Below, one piece after another: positions 5,805 through 5,811 of a DNA stretch of 5,811 nucleotides (its first letter is position 1; the number at the start of each line of letters is the position of its first letter). The position numbers and the translations under genes were made by a program. The stretch is from JBBDRX01 sp040905245 (GTDB lineage: Bacteria; Bacteroidota; Rhodothermia; Balneolales; Balneolaceae): assembly GCA_040905245.1 (NCBI GenBank), contig JBBDRX010000072.1, positions 1-5,811 on the forward strand, read 5' to 3'. A model generated the notes under the pieces. That model saw only the letters and a list, made by a program, of their open reading frames with translations, did not search any database and was not told where the DNA came from.

Positions 5805-5811
5805 AATGTAT

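Overview
The window (about 5.8 kb, roughly 50-55% G+C) looks like ordinary chromosome from a member of the Bacteroidota/Rhodothermota/Balneolota group. This placement is inferred from the kinds of proteins seen: a nitrite-reductase-type cupredoxin behind a small Cys-containing exported protein, an E. coli-type NADP glutamate dehydrogenase, and a ~600-residue conserved protein I associate with Bacteroidota. No marker gene proves it. No tRNA, rRNA, CRISPR array or mobile element is visible.

Left part, minus strand (1-1204): a compact set of three reading frames. It opens with a 121-residue exported protein carrying a CC...C..C motif. A 65-residue frame with a TTG start follows, overlapping its predecessor's stop by four bases (TTGA). 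Last comes an exported copper protein of the NirK/multicopper-oxidase cupredoxin type that runs off the left edge. Spacing is overlap then 12 bp, so the three are probably cotranscribed. The likely theme is envelope copper or redox chemistry.

Middle (1570-3477): gdhA on the minus strand has a clear ribosome binding site that sets its start at 2976 and a plausible promoter further upstream. A small 72-residue acidic helical protein of unknown function is transcribed divergently. The 365-bp gap between gdhA and the copper cluster holds a strong AT-rich palindrome.

Right part (3478-5811): a plus-strand gene for a 599-residue conserved protein follows a leader with two palindromes. Its motifs resemble an FMN-binding TIM barrel of the nitronate monooxygenase type, followed by a cysteine-bearing C-terminal region; its function is not established. 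Convergent to it lies a decayed tail. This contains a (2Fe-2S) ferredoxin-like gene that has lost its middle, including the second cysteine pair, and changes frame at the junction. Upstream of it is a second small reading frame that seems to be broken by one missing base in a homopolymer.

The most informative observations are the ferredoxin deletion remnant at a probable short-repeat junction, the flavoprotein-like reading of the 599-residue protein, and the undescribed small proteins in front of the copper protein. I found no convincing new multi-gene system.
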